DNA of 64,000 bases from Niveispirillum sp. SYP-B3756 (GTDB lineage: Bacteria; Pseudomonadota; Alphaproteobacteria; Azospirillales; Azospirillaceae). Below are positions 53,575-62,171 of the stretch, piece after piece (positions within the stretch are counted from its first letter, which is position 1; every line of letters begins with the position of its first letter). The DNA lies in contig NZ_WIDQ01000004.1 of the NCBI RefSeq assembly GCF_009495745.1, positions 372,001 to 436,000 on the forward strand, in the 5' to 3' direction. The translations under genes and the position numbers were made by a program. The notes beneath the pieces are model-generated. The model did no database searches and was not told the origin of the DNA. It worked only from the letters and a program-made list of their open reading frames with translations.

Positions 53575-55851
53575 ATGCGTATCGTCAGGCTGAAGAAAAT
53601 CATCCCGCCGCTGCTGCTGGCGGGTTTGCTGGGGGGTGCTGCAACGGTGGCCATGGCGCAGGGAAATGCCGCCGCACCTGCGGCCACGACCGCGGCACAG
53701 GACCAGCCCTGGCTGAACCCGGCGCTGGCGGCTGAAGAGCGCGCCGCCCTGGCGCTCGCCGCCATGACCCAGGACGAAAAGAAACTCCTCGTCTTCGGCC
53801 ATTTCGGCTCGGCCCTGAAATACAAGAACTACATGCCGCCCAAGGAAGTGCGCATGGGCTCGGCGGGGTATGTGGCCGGCATCGCCCGGCTGGGCATTCC
53901 GCCGCAATATCTGACCGATGCCGGCGTCGGTGTGGCGACGCAGCGCGAATCGCTGGCGCCTTATCTTGAACGCACCTCCCTGCCGGCCGGCATCGCCACC
54001 GCCGCCACCTGGAACCCAGCACTTGCCGAACAGGGCGGGGCGATGATCGGGCGGGAGGCGCGGGCATCGGGCTTCAATGTCATGCTGGCCGGCGGCATCA
54101 ATCTGGTGCGGGAACCGCGCAATGGCCGCAATTTCGAATATGGCGGGGAAGATCCCTGGCTGGCGGCCACCATGGTGGCCGCCCAGATCAAGGGCATCCA
54201 GTCCAACCAGATCATCTCCACCATCAAGCATTTCGCCCTGAATGCGCAGGAAACCGGCCGCTTCGTGCTGGATGCCCGCATTGCCGAAGATCAGGCCCGC
54301 ATGTCGGACCTGCTGGCGTTTGAGATCGCCATCGAGAAGGGTCAGCCCCATTCGGTGATGTGCGCCTATAACCGCTATAATGGCCCCTATGCCTGCGAAA
54401 GTGATTTCCTGCTCAATCAGGTGCTGAAGAAGGACTGGGCCTATCCGGGCTATGTGATGTCCGACTGGGGGGCGGTCCACAGCACGGCCCCGGCGGCCAA
54501 TGCCGGGCTGGACCAGGAATCGGGCTATATTTTCGACAAGAAGCCCTATTTCGGGCCGCAACTGCTGGGCAAGGCGCTGAAGGATGGCAGCATCCCGCAG
54601 GCACGGCTGGATGATATGGTGCGGCGTATCCTGCGTGCCCTGTTCGCCTCCGGTGCGGTGGATAACCCGGTTTCCGTCCAGCCCATCGATTACGGCGCCC
54701 ACGCGCTGGTGACCCAGGCCGATGCCGAAGAAGGCATCGTGCTGCTGAAAAATGACGGCAACGTGCTACCGCTGGCCGCCAGCGCCAAGCGCATTGCCGT
54801 GATCGGCGGCCATGCCGACAAGGGCGTGCTGTCGGGTGGCGGTTCTTCCACCGTGTTCGCCCGTGGCGGCAACCCGGTGCCGGGCCTGGGGCCGAAGGAT
54901 TTCCCCGGCCCCATCGTCTATCATCCCAGCGCCCCGCTGGAGGCGATCCGCCGCCGCAGCGGCGATGTGCGATTCGATCCGGGCACCGATGTGGCCGCAG
55001 CGGCCAAGCTGGCCGCCGAGAGCGATCTGGTGATTCTGTTCGCCAATCAATGGACGGGGGAGGCGCTGGATTTCCCGCTGACCCTGCCGGATGGGCAGGA
55101 TGCCCTGATCGCCGCCGTGGCCAAGGCCAACCCCAAGATTGTGGTGGTGCTGCAAAGCGGCGGTCCGGTGCTGATGCCCTGGCTGGCCCAGGTGCCGGCG
55201 GTGCTGGAGGCCTGGTACCCCGGCACGCGCGGGGGTGAGGCCATCGCCCGCGTGCTTTATGGGGAGGTGGATGCCACCGGCCGCCTGCCCGTCACCTTCC
55301 CGCAATCGCTCGACCAGCTGCCCCGCCCGGTGCTGGATGGCACGGACCAGAAGCCCGATGTCTCCTTCCCCGTGACCTATTCGGAAGGGGCGGCGGTCGG
55401 CTATAAATGGTTCGATCTGAAGGGGCACAAGCCGCTATTCGCCTTCGGCCATGGGCTTTCCTATACCAGCTTCGCCTATGAGGGGCTGGCGGCGGAAATG
55501 ACGACGGACGGGCTGAAGCTGCGCGCCCGCGTCACCAACAAGGGGTCGCGTCACGGCAGCGCTGTGCCGCAATTCTATATCGGCCCCGCGCCGGGTGTGA
55601 CCGCCGGCTGGGAGGCCCCGCACCGGCTGGTCGGGTTCGACAAGCTGGCCTTGGCACCGGGCGAATCGCGTCAGGTGGAAGTCACCATCGATCCCCGCCT
55701 GCTGGCCACTTATGACAGCACCGCCAAGGGCTGGAAGATCAGCGGCGGCACCTATCAGGTGCAGCTTGCCCGTTCTGCCGTTGATTTTGTGCAGCAGGCG
55801 GACGTGACACTGCCTGCCCGGCAATGGCCGGCGGCGAAGCAAGGCAAGTAG
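53575..55851 (+). CDS. Secreted GH3-family beta-glucosidase
   Basis: A 758-residue glycoside hydrolase family 3 enzyme. Signal peptide (RLKKIIPPLLLAGLLGGAAT, cleavage near VAMAQG). The N-terminal TIM-barrel domain includes NVMLAGGINLVREPRNGRNFEYGGEDP, IKHFALNAQE and the nucleophile Asp in GYVMSDWGAV at about residue 297. The alpha/beta sandwich (GIVLLKNDGNVLPL) is followed by a C-terminal fibronectin-III-like domain (LFAFGHGLSYTSFAYEGL onward). It should release glucose from beta-glucans or beta-glucosides in the periplasm. The start is set by the signal peptide and GAGGG seven bases upstream. Controlled with the divergent TonB receptor by LacI-type operators. Confidence 0.95.
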   Translation: MRIVRLKKIIPPLLLAGLLGGAATVAMAQGNAAAPAATTAAQDQPWLNPALAAEERAALALAAMTQDEKKLLVFGHFGSALKYKNYMPPKEVRMGSAGYVAGIARLGIPPQYLTDAGVGVATQRESLAPYLERTSLPAGIATAATWNPALAEQGGAMIGREARASGFNVMLAGGINLVREPRNGRNFEYGGEDPWLAATMVAAQIKGIQSNQIISTIKHFALNAQETGRFVLDARIAEDQARMSDLLAFEIAIEKGQPHSVMCAYNRYNGPYACESDFLLNQVLKKDWAYPGYVMSDWGAVHSTAPAANAGLDQESGYIFDKKPYFGPQLLGKALKDGSIPQARLDDMVRRILRALFASGAVDNPVSVQPIDYGAHALVTQADAEEGIVLLKNDGNVLPLAASAKRIAVIGGHADKGVLSGGGSSTVFARGGNPVPGLGPKDFPGPIVYHPSAPLEAIRRRSGDVRFDPGTDVAAAAKLAAESDLVILFANQWTGEALDFPLTLPDGQDALIAAVAKANPKIVVVLQSGGPVLMPWLAQVPAVLEAWYPGTRGGEAIARVLYGEVDATGRLPVTFPQSLDQLPRPVLDGTDQKPDVSFPVTYSEGAAVGYKWFDLKGHKPLFAFGHGLSYTSFAYEGLAAEMTTDGLKLRARVTNKGSRHGSAVPQFYIGPAPGVTAGWEAPHRLVGFDKLALAPGESRQVEVTIDPRLLATYDSTAKGWKISGGTYQVQLARSAVDFVQQADVTLPARQWPAAKQGK

Positions 55852-55903
55852 CCAGGAATGGAAGCGCTGTGTGCGAACGCAGCGCCTCCACTGACAAGAT
55901 CAT

Positions 55904-55932
55904 ATCCGCCAAGGGTCAAACCCTTGGCGGAT
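55904..55932. terminator. Bidirectional terminator between GH3 and mrp
   Basis: ATCCGCCAAGGGT pairs perfectly with ACCCTTGGCGGAT over a 3-nt loop between two convergent genes. Thirteen base pairs; weak U-run. Confidence 0.8.
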
Positions 55933-55937
55933 TGGTC

Positions 55938-57101
55938 CTACTCAATCACGATCTTCGGCCCCGTCCGGCGGTTGCCGGCCTTGATCTTCTCCCACACCCG
56001 CAGAGCCATGGCGCGGTAGAGCCGGGCATGATCGCTGTCCGGCTTGGCATGGACGATGGGGGTGCCGTTGTCGCTGGTCTCCCGGATCACAATATCCAGC
56101 GGCATCTCCCCTAAGAAATCCACACCCAGCTTTTCCGCCTCGTCGCGGGCCCCGCCATGGCTGAAAATATGGCTGCGATGGCCGCAATTGGGGCAGCAGA
56201 AATAGGACATGTTCTCCACAATGCCCAGCACGGGCACATCGACACGGCGGAACATGTTCAGGCCCTTGCGGGCATCCAGCAGGGCGATGTCCTGCGGGGT
56301 GGAGACGATGACGGCGCCGGCCAGCGGTACATTCTGTGCCATGGTCAATTGCGCATCGCCGGTGCCGGGCGGCATATCCACCACCAGCACATCCAGCTGG
56401 CCCCAATCCACATCGCGCAGCATCTGCTGAATGGCGCCCATCACCATGGGGCCGCGCCAGATCATCGGCGTATCCTCGGCCACCAGGAAGCCCATGGACA
56501 TGACCTTGACGCCGTAATTCTGCATCGGCGTCAACATCTTGCCATCCGGGCTCTCCGGCTTGCCGGAAATACCCATCATGCGGGGCAGGGAAGGGCCGTA
56601 AATATCGGCATCCAGCAGCCCGACACGCTGGCCATTGGCGGCCAGCGCCAGCGCCAGATTGACGGCGGTGGTGGATTTGCCCACCCCGCCCTTGCCCGAG
56701 GCGACGGCGATGATGGCGCCCACGCCGGGCACGTTGATCTTGGTGGGGCCAGCCGCGGCGGGCCGAGCGGCGGGGCCGCCATGGCTGTGGCCATGGCCGG
56801 CATGGTCATGCCCGCCGCCCTGGGCCTTGGCCCCCCCCAGCGTCGGGGCGGGGCGATGGGCCGTCAGCACGGCGGTGACGGAGGTGACACCGGGCAGCGC
56901 ATCCACGGCGCGTTCGGCCGCCTGGCGCAGTGGTTCCAGCGCCGGGCCGCGCTTGGGGTCTACCTCGATGGAGAAGCCGACATTGCCGCCTTTCACCATC
57001 AGACCGGAAATCATCCCCAGCGTGACGATGTCGGACCCCCGGTCCGGGTCGGCGACTTTGCGCAAAGCATCAAGAACTTGCGCCTCATTGACGGTGGCCA
57101 T
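55938..57101 (-). CDS. apbC: Iron-sulfur cluster carrier protein Mrp/ApbC
   Basis: A 387-residue P-loop ATPase that carries and transfers Fe-S clusters. An N-terminal MIP18/DUF59 domain (residues ~1-95, [23 protein letters not shown]) is joined by a linker to the MRP domain. The linker is unusually His-rich ([15 protein letters not shown], about residues 101-115). The deviant Walker A is [18 protein letters not shown], followed by [30 protein letters not shown] and the cluster-binding Cys pair in [13 protein letters not shown] 57101 is chosen as the family start. Transcribed away from hflK. Confidence 0.96.
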   Translation of the reverse strand: MATVNEAQVLDALRKVADPDRGSDIVTLGMISGLMVKGGNVGFSIEVDPKRGPALEPLRQAAERAVDALPGVTSVTAVLTAHRPAPTLGGAKAQGGGHDHAGHGHSHGGPAARPAAAGPTKINVPGVGAIIAVASGKGGVGKSTTAVNLALALAANGQRVGLLDADIYGPSLPRMMGISGKPESPDGKMLTPMQNYGVKVMSMGFLVAEDTPMIWRGPMVMGAIQQMLRDVDWGQLDVLVVDMPPGTGDAQLTMAQNVPLAGAVIVSTPQDIALLDARKGLNMFRRVDVPVLGIVENMSYFCCPNCGHRSHIFSHGGARDEAEKLGVDFLGEMPLDIVIRETSDNGTPIVHAKPDSDHARLYRAMALRVWEKIKAGNRRTGPKIVIE

Positions 57102-57276
57102 GGTTGAAAACCCCACTCGCTTCCCAATATTCGCTATGACCCCAGGGCCAATTAGCCTTTTCTGCGGACGCCGGGATATATACGGTGGCAACAGGCCCAG
57201 GGAAAGCACCCCGGTACCGCAGGTCCGGGATGCGCGCTGGCAGTTTGTAACTTAAATTACCAAAGGGTCGACGAAT

Positions 57277-58461
57277 ATGCCCTGGAACAATCAAGGCGGT
57301 GGTCAAGGCGGCGGCGGTGGGCCCTGGGGATCGCCGCCGGGTGGCGGCGGCAACGGGAACAACCCGTGGGGCCGTCCGCCAGGCGGCAATGGCGGGGGTG
57401 GCGGACAGCCGCCCGGCGGCGGGCCGGACCTGGAAGACCTGCTGCGCAAGGGGCAGGAACGCTTCAAGAATATGGCGCCCGGCGGTCTGGGCGGTGGGCG
57501 CGGTATAGCGCTTGGTCTGGCGGTGCTGGGCGTACTCTGGGGCCTGTCCGGCATCTACCGGGTGGAATCAGACGAACAGGGCGTGGTGCTGCGATTCGGC
57601 CAATATGTCCGCACCGAACAGCCGGGCCTGCGCTATCACCTGCCGGCCCCGATCGAAATGGCGGTGACGCCCAAGGTCACCCGGGTCAACCGGATGGAGA
57701 TCGGCTACCGCTCCGCCGGCGACGGCCGGCGTGCCGGCGGCGACGTGCCCGATGAAAGCCTGATGCTGACGGGCGATGAGAATATCATCGATATCGATTT
57801 CACCGTGCTCTGGGTCATCAAGGACGCCGGGAACTATCTGTTCAAGATCCGCGATCCCGAACAGACGGTGAAGAAGGCCGCCGAAAGCGCCATGCGTGAG
57901 GTGATCGGCCGCACCGATATTCAGCCCGCCCTGACCGAGGCGCGACAGAATACCGAACAATCGACCAAGGCCCTGTTGCAGGCGATGCTGGACGAATATC
58001 AATCCGGTATCGAAGTGACCCAAATTCAGCTGCAGAAAGTTGACCCGCCGGCCCCCGTGGTGGATGCGTTCAACGATGTGCAGCGCGCCCGCCAGGATCG
58101 TGAACGCCTGCGAAACGAGGCCGAAGCCTATCGTAATGACATCATCCCCCGCGCCCGTGGTGAAGCTGAACAGCTGATCCAGCAGGCCTCCGCCTATCGG
58201 GAACAGGTGGTCAATCTGGCCCAGGGTGATGCCCAGCGCTTCGCCCAGGTGCTGGACGCCTATACCAAGTCGCCGGAGGTGACGGCGCGGCGCATGTATC
58301 TGGAAACCATGCAGGAAGTGCTGGGCGGCAGCCACAAGATCATCATTGATCAGGGGCGTGGCGGTGCTGGCAGTGTGGTGCCCTATCTGCCGCTGAACGA
58401 GCTGACGCGCCAGTTGCGCGAACAGACGCCGGGCGCTGCCGCCCCGGCGCCGCGCCAGTAA
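57277..58461 (+). CDS. hflK: HflK, FtsH protease modulator (SPFH/band-7)
   Basis: A 394-residue SPFH-domain membrane protein that, with HflC, forms a large cage around the FtsH protease. The first ~65 residues are a Gly/Pro/Asn/Trp-rich low-complexity tail (GGGGPWGSPPGGGGNGNNPWG and on), longer than in E. coli. One membrane helix follows (GIALGLAVLGVLWGLSGIY). The SPFH domain spans DEQGVVLRFGQYVRTEQPGLRYHLPAPIE to about residue 270, then a coiled coil (RQDRERLRNEAEAYRNDIIPRARGEAEQL). hflC follows after 13 bp. Confidence 0.96.
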   Translation: MPWNNQGGGQGGGGGPWGSPPGGGGNGNNPWGRPPGGNGGGGGQPPGGGPDLEDLLRKGQERFKNMAPGGLGGGRGIALGLAVLGVLWGLSGIYRVESDEQGVVLRFGQYVRTEQPGLRYHLPAPIEMAVTPKVTRVNRMEIGYRSAGDGRRAGGDVPDESLMLTGDENIIDIDFTVLWVIKDAGNYLFKIRDPEQTVKKAAESAMREVIGRTDIQPALTEARQNTEQSTKALLQAMLDEYQSGIEVTQIQLQKVDPPAPVVDAFNDVQRARQDRERLRNEAEAYRNDIIPRARGEAEQLIQQASAYREQVVNLAQGDAQRFAQVLDAYTKSPEVTARRMYLETMQEVLGGSHKIIIDQGRGGAGSVVPYLPLNELTRQLREQTPGAAAPAPRQ

Positions 58462-58474
58462 GGAGGGCCGGAGA

Positions 58475-59359
58475 ATGAGCCGTAAACTGGTCGCCCTCGG
58501 CGTGGCCGCCGCTGCCATCGCCATCATTGCTTCGGCTTCACTGTTCACCGTCGACCAGACCCAGCAGGCGCTGGTGCTGCAGTTCGGTGAATGGAAGCGC
58601 ACCATCAAGGAACCGGGCCTGCACGCCAAGATCCCCATGGTGCAGAATGTCGTGCTGGTGGATGCCCGCGTGCTGGATGTCGATCCGCCGGTCGAACAGG
58701 TGATCCTGGCCGATCAGAAGCGGCTGGAGGTGGATGCCTTTGCCCGTTACCGCATCACCGACCCGCTGCAGTTCTATCAGTCCGCCGGGTCGGAGCTGGT
58801 CGTTGAACAGCGGCTGGCCACGGTGGTGAATTCCGCCCTGCGCCGTGTGCTCGGCAATGTCACCCTGCTGGCCGTGCTGTCCAGCGAACGGCAGAAAGTG
58901 ATGACCGACATCAAGGAACAGGTGAACCAGGAGGCGCGTCGTTTCGGTGTCGAAATTGTCGATGTCCGCATCCGCCGCGCCGATTTGCCGGAAGCCACCA
59001 GCCAGGCCGTCTATGACCGGATGCGGTCCGAACGCGACCGTGAGGCGCGGGAGGCCCGCGCCCAGGGTAACGAACAGGCCCAGCAGATCCGGTCGCGCGC
59101 AGAGCGTGAGCGGACGGTGATCCTGGCCGAAGCCCAGCGTGACAGCCAGGTTCTGCGCGGTGAAGGCGATAATCAAGCCATCCGCATCCTGGCCGAATCG
59201 GCTTCCAAGAACCCGGACTTCTACGCTTTCTATCGCTCGCTGGATGCCTATAAGGCGGCGTTGAAGGGCGATAACACCTCCCTGGTGCTGTCGCCGGACA
59301 GCGAGTTCTTCCGCTACTTCAACAGCGCCTCCGGTGCTGCGGGCGGACAGAAGCGCTAA
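58475..59359 (+). CDS. hflC: HflC, FtsH protease modulator (SPFH/band-7)
   Basis: A 294-residue partner of HflK. N-terminal helix (VALGVAAAAIAIIASASLFTV), then the SPFH domain (QQALVLQFGEWKRTIKEPGLHAKIP, DARVLDVDPPVEQVILADQKRLEVDAFARYRI). The coiled-coil tail is RADLPEATSQAVYDRMRSERDREAREARAQGNEQAQQIRSRAERER. The C terminus has the conserved FYRSLDAYKAAL...LVLSPDSEFFRYF. A strong hairpin follows the stop. Confidence 0.96.
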   Translation: MSRKLVALGVAAAAIAIIASASLFTVDQTQQALVLQFGEWKRTIKEPGLHAKIPMVQNVVLVDARVLDVDPPVEQVILADQKRLEVDAFARYRITDPLQFYQSAGSELVVEQRLATVVNSALRRVLGNVTLLAVLSSERQKVMTDIKEQVNQEARRFGVEIVDVRIRRADLPEATSQAVYDRMRSERDREAREARAQGNEQAQQIRSRAERERTVILAEAQRDSQVLRGEGDNQAIRILAESASKNPDFYAFYRSLDAYKAALKGDNTSLVLSPDSEFFRYFNSASGAAGGQKR

Positions 59360-59365
59360 GGGTTG

Positions 59366-59396
59366 CCAGGGGAGGCAGCACGCCTCCCCTGGTTCA
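59366..59396 (+). terminator. Hairpin terminator after hflC
   Basis: CCAGGGGAGGC pairs perfectly with GCCTCCCCTGG over a 5-nt loop, followed by TTC. It separates hflKC from the DUF2065 gene and may only partly stop transcription. Confidence 0.75.
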
Positions 59397-59416
59397 TTTC
59401 GGAACCGGTTTCAATC

Positions 59417-59602
59417 GTGAATGACTTTCTGACCGCCCTGGCGTTGGTTTTCGTGATCGAAGGGCTGCTTTACGCCGTCGCACCGGGGGCCATGCAGGAC
59501 ATGGCGCAGAAGGCCAGCCAGATGCCGGCTGCGGCCTTGCGCCGCTATGGGCTGATGGCAGCCTGCATCGGCGTGGCCGCCGTGGCCTTGATCAGGGCGT
59601 GA
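59417..59602 (+). CDS. DUF2065 small membrane protein (YjeT-like)
   Basis: 61 residues with two membrane helices (FLTALALVFVIEGLLYAVAP and LMAACIGVAAVALI) joined by a short loop containing MQDMAQKASQMPAAALRRYG. This is the DUF2065 pattern, and the gene sits behind hflKC in many proteobacteria, as yjeT does in E. coli. GTG start at 59417, no clear Shine-Dalgarno; longer readings run through the terminator hairpin. Function unknown, presumed linked to HflKC-FtsH. Confidence 0.85.
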   Translation: MNDFLTALALVFVIEGLLYAVAPGAMQDMAQKASQMPAAALRRYGLMAACIGVAAVALIRA

Positions 59603-59614
59603 GCCCCGGACCTG

Positions 59615-60223
59615 TTATAATTTCCGGAAAATGACGGTCAGATTATTGGCCGGCATCTCATGCACAATGGGAGGCCCGAAGCCGTGCGTGGTGGCCAAGG
59701 CTGCCACGTCCCCCAGATCGCGCACGCCCCAGCGCGGGTCGCGGGCCTGCAGATCTGCATCAAAGGCGGCGTTGCTGTCGGCCGTGTGCCGGCCATCGCG
59801 CTTATAGGGGCCGTAAAGGATCAGCGGTGCGCCTGCGGGCAGAAGCCGCCCTGCCGCTGTGAACAGGCCGATGCCGGCCGCCCACGGGGCGATGTGGATC
59901 ATGTTGATACAGAGCAGGGCCTGGAAGGGGGCGGTCGGCCACGCGGCCATATCCTGCGCATCAATGGCCAGTGGTGCTGGCAGGTCCAACCCTTCCGCCG
60001 CGGCCCAAGCCTGGATGCTGGCGCGGGCGTTGGCATCGGCATCGCTGGTCTGCCAGACCCAACCGGGCAGTCGGGGGGCCATGAACACGGCATGTTCCCC
60101 GCTGCCGCTGGCCACCTCCAACAGGCATCCGCCTGTGGCGGGCAGTTCCTGGCGCAGCACGGCCAGGATCGGTTCGCGGTTGCGCTGGGTGGCGGGGGCG
60201 TGGCGGCGGGCATCATCCATCAT
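59615..60223 (-). CDS. DUF938 methyltransferase-like protein
   Basis: A 202-residue DUF938 protein with a Rossmann methyltransferase fold. It opens RRHAPATQRNREPILAVLRQELP. The SAM loop is LLEVASGSGEHAVFMAPRLPG, with motif II-like WQTSDADANARASI. The strand LLCINMIHIAPW replaces the usual post-motif, followed by LILYGPYKRDG. The C-terminal NNLTVIFRKL is the family ending. Substrate unknown. Convergent with the DUF2065 gene. Confidence 0.88.
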   Translation of the reverse strand: MMDDARRHAPATQRNREPILAVLRQELPATGGCLLEVASGSGEHAVFMAPRLPGWVWQTSDADANARASIQAWAAAEGLDLPAPLAIDAQDMAAWPTAPFQALLCINMIHIAPWAAGIGLFTAAGRLLPAGAPLILYGPYKRDGRHTADSNAAFDADLQARDPRWGVRDLGDVAALATTHGFGPPIVHEMPANNLTVIFRKL

Positions 60224-60608
60224 GCGTCACAAGTTAGGCGATGGCAGGTCTGCTGCCAAGCCCGGCTTGCCGGATGCAGAACGCATACCCATGTCTGATA
60301 GCAACAGAGAAACGCAGTGCGGTTGAGAATCCATTGCACAGGCCAACGCTGTGGTATGCCGCTACGGCACGGCTGAATGACGCGTTGGATTATAACGAAC
60401 GTGTGGCGATAATCGGGATGCTGTGGCATGTCGTTTATGGAGATGGCGCGCTGCACCTCGTGTCAGGTTTAACGGAACAGGCCGGGACAGCAGCCCCGAC
60501 CTGCCGGTACCGGACCGGCCGCGCGGGGTCGGAATTTGTGGGGACTATGGGGCGGGCGGGCCAAGGGCTTCAGGCTGTCGCCGCCACCGACGATGGAGAG
60601 TGCCTGTT
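60224..60608. other. Intergenic region upstream of fdxA
   Basis: 385 bp between the divergent DUF938 and fdxA genes with no convincing ORF. Contains the fdxA promoter. No repeat or operator was recognised; fdxA itself has GAGAGTG a few bases before its ATG. Confidence 0.45.
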
Positions 60609-60941
60609 ATGCCGTATGTCGTCACCGAACTGTGCATCAAGTGCAAGTTCATGGATTGCGTCGAAGTCTGCCCCGTGGATTGCTTCTACGAGGGGGAGAA
60701 CACGCTGGTCATCCATCCCGACGAATGTATCGACTGCGGCGTGTGCGAGCCGGAATGCCCTGCTGAGGCCATCATCCCCGATACCGAGCCGTCCGCGGAG
60801 AAGTGGTTGGGCATGAACCGCGATTATGCCGAGAAATGGCCCAACATCACCCGCAAGAAGACCGCGCCGGCCGATGCCGACGACTGGAAGGGTGTGCCGG
60901 ACAAGTTTGCCAAATATTTCAGCCCCAATCCGGGCAAGTAA
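60609..60941 (+). CDS. fdxA: Seven-iron ferredoxin FdxA
   Basis: A 110-residue [3Fe-4S][4Fe-4S] ferredoxin. Cluster ligands are C9, C17 and C21 in the N-terminal [21 protein letters not shown] and the second set [16 protein letters not shown]. The C-terminal extension ([19 protein letters not shown] onward) is the usual FdxA tail. It carries electrons at low potential in the cytoplasm; the partner is not evident here. Followed directly by a MITE-like palindromic repeat. Confidence 0.96.
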   Translation: MPYVVTELCIKCKFMDCVEVCPVDCFYEGENTLVIHPDECIDCGVCEPECPAEAIIPDTEPSAEKWLGMNRDYAEKWPNITRKKTAPADADDWKGVPDKFAKYFSPNPGK

Positions 60942-61085
60942 TACCATCGGTCAAATTTTTGACCGATGGTACGGCGGCGACCGTCGCCGCGCAGCACGTG
61001 CCGCGTAGCCAAGTCGCCGGATGGCGACGCCGGCGATTGAGGGGCATGAAAACTTGACCAATGGTCATGATTTCATGCCATTGGT
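60942..61085. repeat. MITE-like element with palindromic ends
   Basis: The left end, 60942-60971, is a perfect inverted repeat (TACCATCGGTCAAA and its complement, 2-nt loop). The right end, 61057-61085, is a related palindrome (ACCAATGG...CCATTGGT) containing TTGACCAATGGT, which differs by one base from TTGACCGATGGT of the left end. The 85-bp middle contains a further GC-rich hairpin. No coding capacity. Begins at the base after the fdxA stop codon and may act as its terminator. Confidence 0.7.
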
Positions 61086-61113
61086 GTAAAGCCGAACAAT
61101 CACCCGCATCCAT

Positions 61114-61134
61114 GGCCCCCTTGTGGGGGCCTTT
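61114..61134 (+). terminator. Hairpin in the fdxA-carD intergenic region
   Basis: GGCCCCC pairs with GGGGGCC over TTGT and is followed by TTT. The rest of the gap (61086-61440) contains another stem (ACAGGGGC/GCCCCTGT, 61210-61229) and the carD promoter, but no gene. Confidence 0.7.
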
Positions 61135-61440
61135 CCGTAAGGGGACTTGTCTCCCCTATGCGGTGTCTGCATGACCGACATAACCCGCTTTGCGTGGAAC
61201 TTATGCTGAACAGGGGCCATAGCCCCTGTCATGCTTCCGTAACATCGTCTATATTGTCAGACGCGAGGAACGGCGCGCCGCCCTTGATGGGCCTTTATGT
61301 GCTGCCGTCCGGTTTCGCCTGAGCAGAAGTGACTGATACAATCCGCCCGTTCGCGCGGTCGGATGTGTCGTCTTTTTTGCGTGTTGAGTTTTGTTCCCGT
61401 GGCGCGCGCGTCCGTGCGGAAGATAGAGAGTCAACCGAGA

Positions 61441-61941
61441 ATGTCCCAGAGCCTAGACTTCACCACCGGTGATCACGTTGTCTATCCCGCCCACGGGGTG
61501 GGTCAGATTATCGGGATTGAAACCCACAGCATTGGCGAGATGAGCGTGACGCTCTACGCCATCCAGTTCGAAAAGGAACGGATGACGCTGAAGGTTCCGG
61601 TGGCGAAGGCCAAGGCTTCCGGTCTGCGTCGCCTGTCCTCCAAGGACCGGATCAAGGCGGCCATGGAAACCCTGCAGGGCCCCAGCAAGATCAAGCGCAT
61701 CATGTGGAGCCGCCGCGCCCAGGAATATGAGGCGAAGATCAATTCCGGCGATCCGGTTTCCATCGCTGAAGTGGTGCGCGATCTCTATCGCGGGGAAGAT
61801 CAGTCCGATCAGTCCTATAGCGAGCGGCAGATTTATCATGCAGCCCTGGAGCGTCTGGCCCGTGAACTGGCCGTTGTCGAAAAGATCGACGAGCGCAAGG
61901 CCACGGAAAAGCTGGAAGCTGTGCTGAGCAAGGCGGCCTGA
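61441..61941 (+). CDS. carD: CarD-family transcription regulator (CdnL type)
   Basis: A 166-residue CarD/CdnL protein that binds the RNA polymerase beta subunit and stabilises open complexes, notably at rRNA and housekeeping promoters. The Tudor-like RNAP-interaction domain is FTTGDHVVYPAHGVGQIIGIETHSI through MTLKVPVAKA. The helical DNA-binding domain is residues ~70-166, with the conserved WSRRAQEYEAKINSGDPVSIAEVVRDLYR. ATG 61441 is the family start; the upstream open frame is not conserved. Ended by an intrinsic terminator. Confidence 0.96.
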   Translation: MSQSLDFTTGDHVVYPAHGVGQIIGIETHSIGEMSVTLYAIQFEKERMTLKVPVAKAKASGLRRLSSKDRIKAAMETLQGPSKIKRIMWSRRAQEYEAKINSGDPVSIAEVVRDLYRGEDQSDQSYSERQIYHAALERLARELAVVEKIDERKATEKLEAVLSKAA

Positions 61942-61973
61942 TCGCCGTTTGCCGGCCGCCAGGACCGACGATG

Positions 61974-62002
61974 AAGGGCGTCCCTTTGGGGCGCCCTTTT
62001 TC
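61974..62002 (+). terminator. Intrinsic terminator after carD
   Basis: AAGGGCGTCCC and GGGGCGCCCTT form a near-perfect stem over TTT, ending in a run of five T. Confidence 0.88.
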
Positions 62003-62171
62003 ATTCGGGAGCCCCCTGGTCGGGGTGAACCCACTATATGTCCTACACCAAGGTCCATTGGACGGGATATTTAGTGGGAAAGGGGACTGCCGATGTGGGA
62101 GACCCTTTTTTTGTGACGGTCGGGGCTTTACACTCTGGCCACCCTTCCCGATGGAGAGTGATCCTTCCCGG

